Of a stretch of DNA of 64,000 nt, positions 38,727 to 47,814 are shown piece after piece (the stretch's first letter is position 1; each line of letters begins with the position of its first letter). Location: the NCBI RefSeq assembly GCF_000092025.1, contig NC_003063.2, positions 868,001-932,000 of the forward strand, read 5' to 3'. The notes below the pieces were generated by a model, which was not told the DNA's origin, made no database searches, and was given only the letters and a program-made list of their open reading frames with translations. This DNA is from Agrobacterium fabrum str. C58 (lineage in GTDB: Bacteria > Pseudomonadota > Alphaproteobacteria > Rhizobiales > Rhizobiaceae). The translations under genes were made by a program, and so were the position numbers.

Positions 38727-39620
38727 TCAGCCGTCTACACCCCAGAGTTCCGGCGTCCGTTTAAAATACTCAGTCAGCATCTCGGTGAGCACCCGCACTT
38801 TGCGAGCGGGATGCTGGCTCGGTGGGCGGACGACATAGACGGCGCCCGGAGGGACCGGATAGCGCGTCATGATGGGAACCAGCGCGCCGGAGGCCAGATA
38901 TGCATGTGTGATGCAGTCGGGAAGCCAGGCGATGCCGAGACCTGCAGCCGCCGCAGCAGCAAGCGCCGTGGCGCTGTCAGCCTTGAACTTGCCCTGCGGC
39001 TGAACCGTGACGATCCTGTCGCCATCCATGAACTGCCAGGCTTCCGTTCCCTGCATCAAAGCCTGATGGTTGACAAGCTGCTCGACCATCTCAGGGGAAC
39101 CGTGCGCTTTGATATAAGCGGGGCTGGCGACAAGCTTGCCATGGATCGGCCCGACGCGCTTCGCGATCAGGTTCGAGTCCTGAAGATAGGCACCCCGAAT
39201 CGCGCAATCAAAACCCTCAGCGATGAGATCGACGAAACGATCGCTGTAGGAGGTGTGGATGTGAAGCTGCGGGTGCTGACGCGCCATTTCCGCAAGCACG
39301 GGGGCGAAGTGGGTTGGGCCGAAAGTAAGTGGCATTGCGATCCTCAAACGGCCGTGCAGCTCGCCAGCGGGGAGGATCGTTTCCCGGGCTGTATCGATCT
39401 CGGCGCTGGCCCGAGCGGCATGGTCCCTGAAGGTGATCCCGGCCTCCGTGAGCGCGGCACCGCGCGTTGTCCGAGCGAGAAGCTGGACGCCAAGCTCCGC
39501 TTCTATCCGAAAGAGCCGACGGCTGACGATTGACTTGGAGATGCCGAGCCGGCGCGCTGCGGCCGAGACGCCACCGGCGTCGGCTACTGCGACAAATGTC
39601 CGTAGATCTTCGATGTCCAT
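38727..39620 (-). CDS. LysR-family regulator paired with an isochorismatase-like hydrolase
   Basis: This 297-residue LysR regulator has an HTH at 1-60 (GGVSAAARRLGISKSIVSRRLFRIE) and an effector domain. The ATG at 39620 follows GAGGAACCTGG at good distance; the frame is open 8 codons further. It diverges from the cysteine hydrolase gene, and the gap contains CACA-N11-TGTG at 39642-39660, a plausible LysR box. Confidence 0.85.
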   Translation of the reverse strand: MDIEDLRTFVAVADAGGVSAAARRLGISKSIVSRRLFRIEAELGVQLLARTTRGAALTEAGITFRDHAARASAEIDTARETILPAGELHGRLRIAMPLTFGPTHFAPVLAEMARQHPQLHIHTSYSDRFVDLIAEGFDCAIRGAYLQDSNLIAKRVGPIHGKLVASPAYIKAHGSPEMVEQLVNHQALMQGTEAWQFMDGDRIVTVQPQGKFKADSATALAAAAAAGLGIAWLPDCITHAYLASGALVPIMTRYPVPPGAVYVVRPPSQHPARKVRVLTEMLTEYFKRTPELWGVDG

Positions 39621-39641
39621 TCCAGGTTCCTCGTTTCGCGA

Positions 39642-39660
39642 CACAGTTTGCCAGATTGTG
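39642..39660. promoter_or_regulatory. LysR box between the regulator and hydrolase genes
   Basis: CACA and TGTG are inverted arms separated by 11 bases, the T-N11-A geometry of LysR sites, located 22 bases from the regulator start. The likely binder is the adjacent LysR protein, for autoregulation and hydrolase control. Confidence 0.4.
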
Positions 39661-39773
39661 GCACTATCTCACCGCCAAAAGGAACAGCAAATTGCTTCCA
39701 GGCAACGTCGCCCGCTGGCGCGTGTCTCTCTCGAACCCATCGCCGTCTATGGCGGCAGAGAAAGGAAGTCTTG

Positions 39774-40418
39774 ATGACCCTTCGTAACGGCCTCGATTCT
39801 CTTCTTCGTCCCGAAGATTCGGTCCTCGTTCTGATCGACCATCAGCCCTACCAGCTCGCAAATCTCAACAGCCACGATCCGCACATGGTGGTCAACAACA
39901 CGACCGCGCTGGCGAAGCTGGCAAAAGCCTTCGACGTTCCGACCATTCTCACCAGCGTGATTGCGGCGCGTGGTGGACTTCTCTTCAAGCATATCACCGA
40001 CGTATTTCCGGATCAGGACGTCATTGATCGCACCTGGGTGAACACCTGGCAGGACGAGAATGTGGTGAACGCCGTCAAGGAGACCCGCCGCAAGCAGCTG
40101 ATCATCGCCGGCCTGTGGACCGAGGTTTGCGTCGCAATGCCTGTGATCCAGGCCGCCGGCGAAGGCTGGGACGTGACCGTGATCACCGACGCGTCGGGCG
40201 GAATTTCGAAGGAATCCCATGAAGTTGCCATCCAGCGAATGATCAGGGCCGGCGCGAATGTCATGACCGTAATGGCACTTGCCGGCGAATGGCAACGTGA
40301 TTGGGCACGCACGGAGCATGTCGAGGCGCTGACCGAGATTCTCATCCAGCACTTCGGCGGCAGCGGCATCGCCTATCTTTGGGAGCAGCAGCTTCTCAAC
40401 ACACCAGTGGCTGGCTGA
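39774..40418 (+). CDS. Isochorismatase-family cysteine hydrolase (YcaC-like)
   Basis: This 214-residue hydrolase of the isochorismatase superfamily has the catalytic Asp in VLVLIDHQPYQL and the nucleophile C119 in GLWTEVCVAMP. It resembles YcaC-type hydrolases of unknown substrate. AAAGGAAG precedes the ATG at 39774. It is controlled, by position, by the divergent LysR gene. Confidence 0.85.
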   Translation: MTLRNGLDSLLRPEDSVLVLIDHQPYQLANLNSHDPHMVVNNTTALAKLAKAFDVPTILTSVIAARGGLLFKHITDVFPDQDVIDRTWVNTWQDENVVNAVKETRRKQLIIAGLWTEVCVAMPVIQAAGEGWDVTVITDASGGISKESHEVAIQRMIRAGANVMTVMALAGEWQRDWARTEHVEALTEILIQHFGGSGIAYLWEQQLLNTPVAG

Positions 40419-40600
40419 TCGCCGCCAACCTGGCAAGCATTTCGGTGAGGACCGGAACCGTCATTATCGGCCCTTACCGCCTTCATGCCGCCCGCCCCCA
40501 GGCAAGGGGTGATGGATAAAGGCAATCATGAAAGCAGCCGCCTAAAATCAACCCGGTGCCCCGGATACCCTTATAGCCTAACCCAGGTTACTGCCGCGGC

Positions 40601-41008
40601 TTAACGCCGGGAAAGCAATCGAGCCATCGCGTGATGCGGGGAAGGCTTGCCACTTTCCGGTCCGCTATCTCTTTCCAGCCGCGCGCGAATCTCCTCGATT
40701 TCCTCTTCGGTGAGATGCTCGATCCCGATGAAATCACTCCGCGCTTCCTCCACCGCCCGCAACAATTCGTCCAGCTTTGCTTCCATCGCCGCGGAATCCC
40801 GGTTCTGTGAGTTCTGCACGAGAAAAATCATGAGAAAGGTGACGATGGTCGTACCGGTATTGATGACCAGTTGCCAGACCTCCGAAAACCCGAATAACGG
40901 TCCGCTGATCCCCCAGACGAGGACAGTGCCAAGCGCCACGACGAAAGCAGTCGGAGAGCCGGAAAAGGACGCTATGCCGGTTGCGAAGCGGGTGAAGACC
41001 TTGTTCAT
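40601..41008 (-). CDS. Low-affinity iron permease-family small membrane protein
   Basis: This 135-residue protein has two predicted membrane helices (about 18-38 and 45-65, FVVALGTVLVWGISGP and TGTTIVTFLMIFLVQNSQNRD). A helical cytoplasmic tail rich in Glu and Arg follows. It matches the bacterial branch of the low-affinity iron permease family (Fet4-related), where iron transport has rarely been shown. It is convergent with the isochorismatase gene and stands alone. Function uncertain. Confidence 0.75.
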   Translation of the reverse strand: MNKVFTRFATGIASFSGSPTAFVVALGTVLVWGISGPLFGFSEVWQLVINTGTTIVTFLMIFLVQNSQNRDSAAMEAKLDELLRAVEEARSDFIGIEHLTEEEIEEIRARLERDSGPESGKPSPHHAMARLLSRR

Positions 41009-41226
41009 GACACACCGTATCCCCTCAGCCCGGATACTGAAAGCTTGTTAGAACGCTAATGCACTAACAAAGAAAAAGAATGATAGTTCCGAATGGACCT
41101 TATGGTGCGGCGGAGACACCCACGTTGCTCCAGACAGATACCTCGGTCATTTTCGCATCATGCCAGACAAAACCCTCTCCGATCACCTGTGCGAGTGGGA
41201 CTGCGATTTCCTCTTTCTGGAATCAA

Positions 41227-41240
41227 AATACTAGTATAAT
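41227..41240. promoter_or_regulatory. Sugar-regulon operator 1, before the SDR gene
   Basis: AATACTAGTATAAT with an internal palindrome ATACTAGTAT, 31 bases before the SDR start. It is identical over 14 bases to the inverse strand of the site at 44604-44617. It is one of four sites in this region, all close to genes of one apparent pathway. Confidence 0.6.
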
Positions 41241-41270
41241 AGTTATCCAAAAGTCAGACGGAGGAATGAC

Positions 41271-42017
41271 ATGAACAGGATTGATCTCGACGGACAGGCG
41301 GCGGTGGTGACCGGCGGTGCACAGGGAATTGGCCTTGCCATCGCAAGGCGGCTTATTGAATCCGGCGCGAAGGTCAGCCTTTGGGATATGAGCGAGACGG
41401 CGATTGAGCAGGCCTGCGGCGTGCTTGGAGAGGGCGCCAGCGGCAAGGTTGTTGATGTCACCGATTTTGCCGGCCTCGCCCGCGTTCACGCCGAGGTCGA
41501 AGCCGAGACCGGACCGGTGTCGATCCTCGTCAATTCCGCCGGAATTGCGGGCAGCAATGCGACCCTTGAGGATTATGACATCGAGGAATGGCGGCGCGTC
41601 GTCGAGATTAATCTGAACGGCACCTTTTATGTCAACAAGACCGTGATCCCCTCCATGAAGGCCAGGAACTATGGCAGGATCGTCAATATCTCCTCGGTTG
41701 CCGGCAAAGAGGGCAATCCCAAGCTCTCAGCCTATTCCGCAGCCAAGGCGGGCGTGATTGGCTTGACCAAATCACTCGGCAAGGAACTCGCGGCACACGA
41801 TATTGCCGTCAACGCGATCACGCCGGCGACGGCGCGCACACGGATCCTCGAAACTCTGACACCGGAATTTATCGATTACATGCTGACACGTATTCCGCGT
41901 GGCCGTTTTCTGGAAGTCGAAGAGGCTGCGGCAATGGTCGCATGGCTGGTGAGCCGTGAAAACAGCTTCACTACCGCCTCGGTTTTCGACCTTTCCGGTG
42001 GCCGGACGACCTATTGA
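41271..42017 (+). CDS. SDR-family dehydrogenase, possible 2-keto-3-deoxy-L-fuconate dehydrogenase
   Basis: This 248-residue classical short-chain dehydrogenase has TGGAQGIG (about residues 13-20), NSAGIAG and the catalytic Tyr155/Lys159 (YSAAK). The ATG follows GGAGGAATGAC. It is co-transcribed with a mutarotase gene (10-base gap). It lies beside an L-fucose-dehydrogenase-like gene and a sugar-acid dehydratase-like gene. The best guess is oxidation of a 2-keto-3-deoxy sugar acid in a non-phosphorylative deoxyhexose pathway. Exact substrate inferred. Confidence 0.8.
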   Translation: MNRIDLDGQAAVVTGGAQGIGLAIARRLIESGAKVSLWDMSETAIEQACGVLGEGASGKVVDVTDFAGLARVHAEVEAETGPVSILVNSAGIAGSNATLEDYDIEEWRRVVEINLNGTFYVNKTVIPSMKARNYGRIVNISSVAGKEGNPKLSAYSAAKAGVIGLTKSLGKELAAHDIAVNAITPATARTRILETLTPEFIDYMLTRIPRGRFLEVEEAAAMVAWLVSRENSFTTASVFDLSGGRTTY

Positions 42018-42027
42018 GGAGCGTTCG

Positions 42028-42357
42028 ATGCCGCGCATGGGATTTTGCCTTAACCTCAGGCCCGGTACGGTCGAGGAATATAAAAGGTTGCACGCCAATG
42101 TGTGGCCGGAGGTGCTCGACGCCATCGCCCGCGCCAATATCACCAATTATTCGATTTTTCTGAAAGAGCCGGAAAACCTGCTCTTCGGCTACTGGGAATA
42201 TACGGGAGATGATTTCTCCGCCGATATGGCGGAGATGGCCAAGGGCGAGCGGATGCGGCAATGGTGGGCAATCTGCGAACCCCTGCAATTGCCCTTCCCG
42301 ACGCGCCGGCCGGAAGAATGGTGGGCGCAGATGACCGAAGTCTTCCACATGGAGTGA
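42028..42357 (+). CDS. L-rhamnose mutarotase-family protein (RhaM/DUF718-like)
   Basis: This 109-residue protein is of the L-rhamnose mutarotase family, which interconverts sugar anomers. It has MGFCLNLRPGTVEEYKRLHANVWPEV and the closing WWAQMTEVFHME typical of the family. GAGGAGCG precedes the ATG. It is second in the SDR operon. In this context it may act on L-fucose rather than rhamnose. Confidence 0.85.
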   Translation: MPRMGFCLNLRPGTVEEYKRLHANVWPEVLDAIARANITNYSIFLKEPENLLFGYWEYTGDDFSADMAEMAKGERMRQWWAICEPLQLPFPTRRPEEWWAQMTEVFHME

Positions 42358-42386
42358 CTGCGCCTGTCGTCCTCTTCAAACGCGTT

Positions 42387-43136
42387 TCAAATGCCGGCAA
42401 ATCCGCTGGCTTCGATGCTGCCGAGCAGTTTCAGCGTATTGCTGAGCGACGTCTCCAGGTGCTCCTTGATCGCCCTTTCGGCCGCTTCCAGGTCATGCGC
42501 CTCCAAAGCGTCAACAATGGCGCCGTGCTGCTCGATCGTCGTTTCACCGGCTCCCGGCGAAGGCAGCGACAGAAGGCGGCAGCGATCCATCTGTGCCTTG
42601 GTAATGTCCACCACACGCCACAGCATGGAATAACCATTGACCTCGGCAATGACCCTGTGAAAGGCGTCATCGTGATCGATAGCATCTTCGAAGCGGCTTC
42701 TTTTGACCGAGAGGGCGTGGAGATCGATGATGTCGCGTAAGCGTTGCACTCCATCCGCGCTGATCGTTTCTGCCGCATGGCGAACGCTTTCCCGCTCCAG
42801 CGCGATGCGGATGATATAGGCTTCCTGCACTTGCCTGCGGCTGATGCGGGTCACGAAGGTTCCGGCCTGGGCGCGGACATCGATCAGCCCTTCATCTTCA
42901 ACACGTTTGACGGCCTCACGCACCGGCGTCCGCGACGTCCCGAGACGCTCGGCGATCTCTATTTCATTGACCGGCGAACCGGGCGCGAGCCTGCCGGTCA
43001 CGATGGCGCGGCGAACGAGCTGATAGATCTGGTCGCGAAGCGGCATGTTCCGCGTGATGGTCACGCCATTGAGAAACCCGGTCAAATCGGATTTGTCCTG
43101 CAAGGAATGGCCCGCATTCGCCTCTTGTTTTGACAC
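42387..43136 (-). CDS. FCD-type GntR regulator of the sugar regulon
   Basis: This 249-residue GntR/FCD protein has a winged helix at about 32-98 (LRDQIYQLVRRAIVTGRL, EIAERLGTSRTPVREAVKRVE) and an FCD domain with metal-type histidines (DDAFHRVIAEV, EQHGAIVDAL, KEHLETS). The start is a GTG with GGGAG about 9 bases upstream. It is the only regulator in the cluster and the natural candidate to bind the four shared operators at 41227, 44403, 44604 and 46268. Confidence 0.83.
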   Translation of the reverse strand: MSKQEANAGHSLQDKSDLTGFLNGVTITRNMPLRDQIYQLVRRAIVTGRLAPGSPVNEIEIAERLGTSRTPVREAVKRVEDEGLIDVRAQAGTFVTRISRRQVQEAYIIRIALERESVRHAAETISADGVQRLRDIIDLHALSVKRSRFEDAIDHDDAFHRVIAEVNGYSMLWRVVDITKAQMDRCRLLSLPSPGAGETTIEQHGAIVDALEAHDLEAAERAIKEHLETSLSNTLKLLGSIEASGFAGI

Positions 43137-43328
43137 GTCCGTCGTCTCCCATCAAAAACCGGACTCACCGGTAAAAATTTCTTTAGCCGGTTTCACGCCC
43201 GCAACCAACCTCTCCCATGATTTCCAAGCAAGTCGTTCATGAAAGAAGCAAATAATGGGGGCCGTCGATTTTCGCCACTACCCCCCGGTCCCGCGCAGCT
43301 CGGTTACGATTGCTGGCGTTGATGATCC

Positions 43329-44375
43329 TCACGTCTCCATCAAAACCGGCATCGGCGCCAGCAGGCCCTTTTTCTGCAAGGCCTGCCACAATTCTTCCGG
43401 TATGTCCGTCTCGAACCATCCGACCGATTGCAGCAGCTTATCGGGATGTTTGGCTCCCACCAGGACCGAAGCGACCGCGGGATGAAACAGCGGGAACTGC
43501 ACCGCCGCAGCTCCCAGCGGCACGTCAAAGGCGGCGCAGACCCGCGCTAGCTCCTCAGTGCGCCGTACGATCTCGGCGGGCGCATCCTTGTAATTGAACT
43601 TGGCGTTAGAAGCCGTGCCCGTGGCAAGAATGCCGGAATTGAACACGCCACCAATGACGATGGCCGTGCCCTGCCGATGGGCGCGGTCCAGCAACGGCAC
43701 CGCATCCTGTTCGAGCAGGCTGTGCCGGCCGGCCAGCAGGCAGCAATCGAGATGAACCTCATCCATGGCGGCGGCGATCGCCTCTGCCTCATTGACCCCC
43801 AGCCCGAAACCGCCGATCAGGCCGGCCTCACGCAACTCGCCGAGTGCCCTGAAGCCACCCGACGTCAATTGCCGCCAGAGCGCGGCATTTCTTTCACCAT
43901 GGGTGAGGACGCCGATGTCATGTATGAAGAGAATATCCAGCCTGTTGGTGCCCATGCGCTGCTGGCTGTCGTCGAAGCTGCGCATGATGCCGTCATAGCT
44001 GTAATCAAAGGTCTCGCGAAACGGTAGCCCGTTTTGCCAGCCCGGATCCAACGGGTTTTTCGGCGGCTCCGGCGGCAGGCGGTGACCCGGACGGTCATTG
44101 CTGAAAAGCCTCCCGACCTTGGTGCTAACGACGGCTTCATGGCACTGCGGTTCTTCGCGCAAAAACTGCCCGAGCAGATGCTCCGCCCGGGTAAGACCGT
44201 ACATCGGCGCCACGTCGAAATAACGGACGCCGCTGTCCCATGCCGCCTGAAGCGTCGCCAGCGCATCGGCGGCGCTCACCGGCGTATAAAGCCCGCCAAG
44301 CGACGCGCAGCCCATGCTGAGCGCCGTTACCGACAGATTTGTGGTTCCCAGACGTCGTTTATCTCCTGCCCGCAT
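43329..44375 (-). CDS. Aldo/keto reductase, D-threo-aldose 1-dehydrogenase / L-fucose dehydrogenase-like
   Basis: This 348-residue AKR is of the D-threo-aldose 1-dehydrogenase (L-fucose/L-galactose/pyridoxal dehydrogenase) group. It has SMGCASLGGLY, DVAPMYGLTRAEHLLGQFL, STKVGR and the FIHDIG histidine. It would oxidise L-fucose to the lactone. The ATG at 44375 follows GGGAGATTGCG; a longer TTG start at 44402 is unlikely. Operator 2 lies at 44403-44420, immediately upstream. It converges towards the GntR gene. Confidence 0.85.
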   Translation of the reverse strand: MRAGDKRRLGTTNLSVTALSMGCASLGGLYTPVSAADALATLQAAWDSGVRYFDVAPMYGLTRAEHLLGQFLREEPQCHEAVVSTKVGRLFSNDRPGHRLPPEPPKNPLDPGWQNGLPFRETFDYSYDGIMRSFDDSQQRMGTNRLDILFIHDIGVLTHGERNAALWRQLTSGGFRALGELREAGLIGGFGLGVNEAEAIAAAMDEVHLDCCLLAGRHSLLEQDAVPLLDRAHRQGTAIVIGGVFNSGILATGTASNAKFNYKDAPAEIVRRTEELARVCAAFDVPLGAAAVQFPLFHPAVASVLVGAKHPDKLLQSVGWFETDIPEELWQALQKKGLLAPMPVLMET

Positions 44376-44402
44376 CGCAATCTCCCGTGCATTCGCCGAC
44401 AA

Positions 44403-44420
44403 TTACACTAATATAATAAT
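44403..44420. promoter_or_regulatory. Sugar-regulon operator 2, before the AKR gene
   Basis: TTACACTAATATAATAAT, 28 bases before the AKR start. It differs at only one base from the minus-strand reading of the site at 46268-46285. Confidence 0.6.
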
Positions 44421-44603
44421 CGATCAAGATTGTTGGGTGGTACTTCATCGAGAACGGTTCCAGTAAGCCCCCGGGCGGATTGAGCCGTTCTCAGGCGCAA
44501 ATTTCGCTCTCATGGTTTCGCACATCTTGAGATGCGGAGCCCGACTTCCATTTGCCTGAAATGCTCGCAATCAAACCCTCTTCAAGTCCCTTGACCACGA
44601 TGC

Positions 44604-44617
44604 ATTATACTAGTATT
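44604..44617. promoter_or_regulatory. Sugar-regulon operator 3, before the UxaA-family gene
   Basis: ATTATACTAGTATT contains ATACTAGTAT; its inverse equals operator 1 over 14 bases. It is 57 bases before the UxaA-family start. No other clear feature occupies the 298-base gap 44376-44673. Confidence 0.6.
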
Positions 44618-44673
44618 CCAATATACAGCAAACAACGAATTTCTGGCTTCCGCCTGTTTCACGCAGAGAAATC

Positions 44674-46185
44674 ATGGCTCGCTACATCAAACTGACTGAA
44701 ACCGATAACATCATCGTCGCCGTCGAACCGATCACGCTGGGTGAGAGCGTGGCAGAGGTTACTGCGCGCGAGCGTATTCCGCGCGGTCACAAAATGGCCC
44801 TGCAGGCGATCGCAAATGGGACACCGATCGTCAAATATGGGCAGATCATCGGCTTTTCCACGCGGGACATCGAGCCGGGGCAATGGGTCCACGAGCATAA
44901 CGTGACGATGCAGAGCTTCGAACGCGGTTATGCGAGTGGCGAGGAAGCAAGACCGACGCGCTATGTCGAGCCGGAGAAACGCCACAGCTTCAACGGTTTC
45001 AGACGCCCCAGCGGACGCTTCGGCACCCGTAATTACATCGCCGTTCTCACCTCGGTGAACTGTTCCGCCACCGCCTCGCGCTTTATCGCCGATGAGATCA
45101 ACCGCTCTGGCATTCTCGACCAGTTCCCGAATGTGGACGGTGTCATATCGCTCGTCCACGGCACCGGATGCGGATTGGATATCCATGGCGAGGCCTACGA
45201 ATTGCTGAAGCGCACCCAATGGGGCGTGGCAAAGAACCCGAATGTCGGCGGCGTGCTGATGGTGGGGCTGGGTTGCGAGGCGTTTCAGATCCCGCGCTGG
45301 ATGGATGCTTACGGATTAAGGGAAAGCGAGACCTTTCGCACGCTTACCATTCAGGAACTTGGTGGCACGCGCAAAACGGTGGAGGCCGGCGTCGTGGCCA
45401 TCCGCGAGATGCTGCCGGTGGTCAATAAGGCCATTCGTGTCCCCGCCCCCGCTTCAGAACTGATGCTGGCATTGCAATGCGGCGGCTCGGACGGTTATTC
45501 CGGCATCACGGCCAATCCGGCGCTCGGTATTGCCGCCGATATATTGATCGCCGAAGGCGGAACCGCGATCCTCTCGGAAACCCCGGAAATATACGGCGCG
45601 GAGCATCTTTTGATCCGCCGGGCGGAACGACCGGAGGTCGGCGAGAAGCTGGCCGAACGCATCCGCTGGTGGGAGAACTATACCCGGCGGCACGACATGG
45701 AGATGAACAACAACCCTTCCCCCGGCAACAAGGCGGGCGGCCTGACGACCATTCTCGAAAAATCGCTGGGAGCGGCGATGAAGGGCGGCTCGACCAATCT
45801 GACGGCAGTATTCAACTACGCCGAACCGGTGGACGCCAGGGGACTGGTCTTCATGGATACGCCCGGTTACGACCCCGTTTCAGCCACGGGCCAAGTGGCG
45901 GGTGGCGCCAATATTCTCTGTTTCACCACCGGGCGGGGCTCGGCATTTGGCTGCAAGCCCACCCCTTCGATCAAGCTCGCTTCCAATTCCTACATCTTTG
46001 AGAAAATGGGAGAAGATATGGACATCAATTGTGGTGACGTACTTGATGGCAAGACGCTGCAGCAGAAGGGCGAAGAAATCTTCACGAGAATCCTAGCCGT
46101 CGCCTCCGGCGAGCGCACAAAATCCGAGCTTCTGGGGTATGGCGACAATGAATTCGTCCCATGGTCCATCGGCGCGACGATGTAA
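44674..46185 (+). CDS. UxaA-family sugar-acid dehydratase (altronate hydrolase-like)
   Basis: This 503-residue UxaA/GarD-family protein has an N-terminal SAF domain (about 1-75), the linker FNGFRRPSGRFGTRNYI and the catalytic domain. That domain has HGTGCG, GGSDGYSGITANPALG and the C-terminal CFTTGRGSAFGC. Family members dehydrate altronate, galactarate or related acids with a metal. Beside fucose-dehydrogenase-like and mutarotase genes, it may act as a sugar-acid dehydratase for L-fuconate, a step usually assigned to enolase- or IlvD-type enzymes. That is inference. Confidence 0.82.
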   Translation: MARYIKLTETDNIIVAVEPITLGESVAEVTARERIPRGHKMALQAIANGTPIVKYGQIIGFSTRDIEPGQWVHEHNVTMQSFERGYASGEEARPTRYVEPEKRHSFNGFRRPSGRFGTRNYIAVLTSVNCSATASRFIADEINRSGILDQFPNVDGVISLVHGTGCGLDIHGEAYELLKRTQWGVAKNPNVGGVLMVGLGCEAFQIPRWMDAYGLRESETFRTLTIQELGGTRKTVEAGVVAIREMLPVVNKAIRVPAPASELMLALQCGGSDGYSGITANPALGIAADILIAEGGTAILSETPEIYGAEHLLIRRAERPEVGEKLAERIRWWENYTRRHDMEMNNNPSPGNKAGGLTTILEKSLGAAMKGGSTNLTAVFNYAEPVDARGLVFMDTPGYDPVSATGQVAGGANILCFTTGRGSAFGCKPTPSIKLASNSYIFEKMGEDMDINCGDVLDGKTLQQKGEEIFTRILAVASGERTKSELLGYGDNEFVPWSIGATM

Positions 46186-46267
46186 GCGACCGGCCCGAGG
46201 TTTCGGAAAACGCCTGAGCCAAAGGCCTGACAACAAGGAAAGACGCAAGGGGCATTCGCTTGCCACA

Positions 46268-46285
46268 ATTATTATATTAATGTAA
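46268..46285. promoter_or_regulatory. Sugar-regulon operator 4, before the ABC transporter
   Basis: ATTATTATATTAATGTAA, 30 bases before the ATPase gene start. On the minus strand it matches operator 2 at 17 of 18 positions. Confidence 0.6.
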
Positions 46286-46314
46286 CAAAACTTTGAATGC
46301 TCTGGGAGGAGAAT

Positions 46315-47814
46315 ATGACGGCAACGGCGAGTGCGCTGCGCATGCGGGGGATCAGCAAGATATTTCCCGGTGTAAAAGCGCTGTCCAACGTCAATTTCAC
46401 AGTCGAATACGGTCGCATCCACGCCGTCGTCGGTGAAAACGGCGCTGGTAAATCGACGCTGATGAAAATCCTGAGCGGCAGCTATGCTCCCACCACCGGT
46501 ACGACGGAAATCGCGGGCGTGGAGGTGCAGATGCGCCGGCCGGCCGACGCCCAGAAACTCGGCATCCGCATGGTGCATCAGGAGCTGAACCTCGTTCCGG
46601 ACCTTACCGTTGCGGAAAATATCTATCTCGGCCGCATGCCGCACCGCCGCTTCCTGGTCGACAGGCAGGCCATGCTGCGCAAGGCGGCTGCGGTTTTGAA
46701 AGAACTGGAAGCGGCGATCGACCCGAAGGCGCGGCTCGGTGATCTGCCGATCAGCCAGCAGCAGCTCGTCGAGATCGCCAAATCCTATTCCGCCGATCCG
46801 CGTATCATCGTCCTGGACGAGCCGACATCCAGCCTGAGCGAGCATGAGACAACAGCCCTGTTTTCCATCCTTCGCAAGATGAAAAGCCAGGGTATCGCCA
46901 TCATCTATATCAGCCATCGGCTGAAAGAAGTGCTTGATATCGCTGATGACGTGACCATCCTGCGCGATGGCAGCATGATCGACACCCGACCGGCCGCCGG
47001 CATCACCGCCGCCGAAATGATCCGCCTCATGGTCGGTCGCGAAGTTGCCAATGTCTTTCCCAAAACACCATCGAAGATCGGCCCGGTGGCGTTCAAGGTC
47101 ACGGGACTGAGCGACGGCGAAAAATTCCACGACGTCGGTTTCGATGTGCGGTCAGGCGAAATTCTCGGCCTGACCGGCCTGGTCGGCGCCGGCCGCACCG
47201 AGGTCGCCCAGGCGATTTTCGGCCTTGCGCCGCTGGCCACGGGCAGGATCGAGATAAACGGCAAGGCCGTTACGATTGGTTCACCGGCAGCGGCCGTTAA
47301 GGCGGGCGTCGCCTATGTTCCCGAAGATCGGAAAGGCGATGGCATCGTGCCGTCCATGAGCGTGCGCGAAAACATCAGCCTGCCGGTGCTGCGACGTCTG
47401 AGCCGTCTCGGGCGCATCGGCATGAGTAGGGATCGGGGACTGGCGGCGAAATATACGCGCGATTTTTCCATCGTCCCGCCCGATCCGGAGCGGCGCATCA
47501 ACCTGCTTTCGGGCGGCAATCAGCAGAAGGCGATCATTTCACGCTGGCTGGCGGCGGGACCGAAGGTGTTGATCCTCGACGAACCGACACGCGGCGTCGA
47601 TGTCGGCGCGAAGGCGGAAATCCACCGCATCATCGGCGAACTCGTGGCCGGTGGCATGGCGGTGGTTATGATCTCGTCGGAACTGCCTGAGGTGATGGGG
47701 GTCTGCGACCGGGTGGTGGTCATGCGCGATGGGCGCGCCTCCTCCCCGATTGCACGCGGAGACTTGACGGAAGAGCGCATCATGGCGCTTGCAACAGGGG
47801 AAGAACCAGCGTGA
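46315..47814 (+). CDS. Sugar ABC transporter ATP-binding protein (CUT2 family)
   Basis: This 499-residue double ATPase is of the RbsA/MglA type. Domain 1 has Walker A GENGAGKST at residues 40-48 and LDEPTSSLSEHE. Domain 2 has the usual degenerate loop GLVGAGRTE, signature LSGGNQQKAIISRWL and LDEPTRGVDVGAK. The ATG at 46315 follows GGGAGGAGAAT. It overlaps the first permease gene by four bases (GTGA). It energises uptake of the sugar handled by the neighbouring enzymes. Confidence 0.92.
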   Translation: MTATASALRMRGISKIFPGVKALSNVNFTVEYGRIHAVVGENGAGKSTLMKILSGSYAPTTGTTEIAGVEVQMRRPADAQKLGIRMVHQELNLVPDLTVAENIYLGRMPHRRFLVDRQAMLRKAAAVLKELEAAIDPKARLGDLPISQQQLVEIAKSYSADPRIIVLDEPTSSLSEHETTALFSILRKMKSQGIAIIYISHRLKEVLDIADDVTILRDGSMIDTRPAAGITAAEMIRLMVGREVANVFPKTPSKIGPVAFKVTGLSDGEKFHDVGFDVRSGEILGLTGLVGAGRTEVAQAIFGLAPLATGRIEINGKAVTIGSPAAAVKAGVAYVPEDRKGDGIVPSMSVRENISLPVLRRLSRLGRIGMSRDRGLAAKYTRDFSIVPPDPERRINLLSGGNQQKAIISRWLAAGPKVLILDEPTRGVDVGAKAEIHRIIGELVAGGMAVVMISSELPEVMGVCDRVVVMRDGRASSPIARGDLTEERIMALATGEEPA

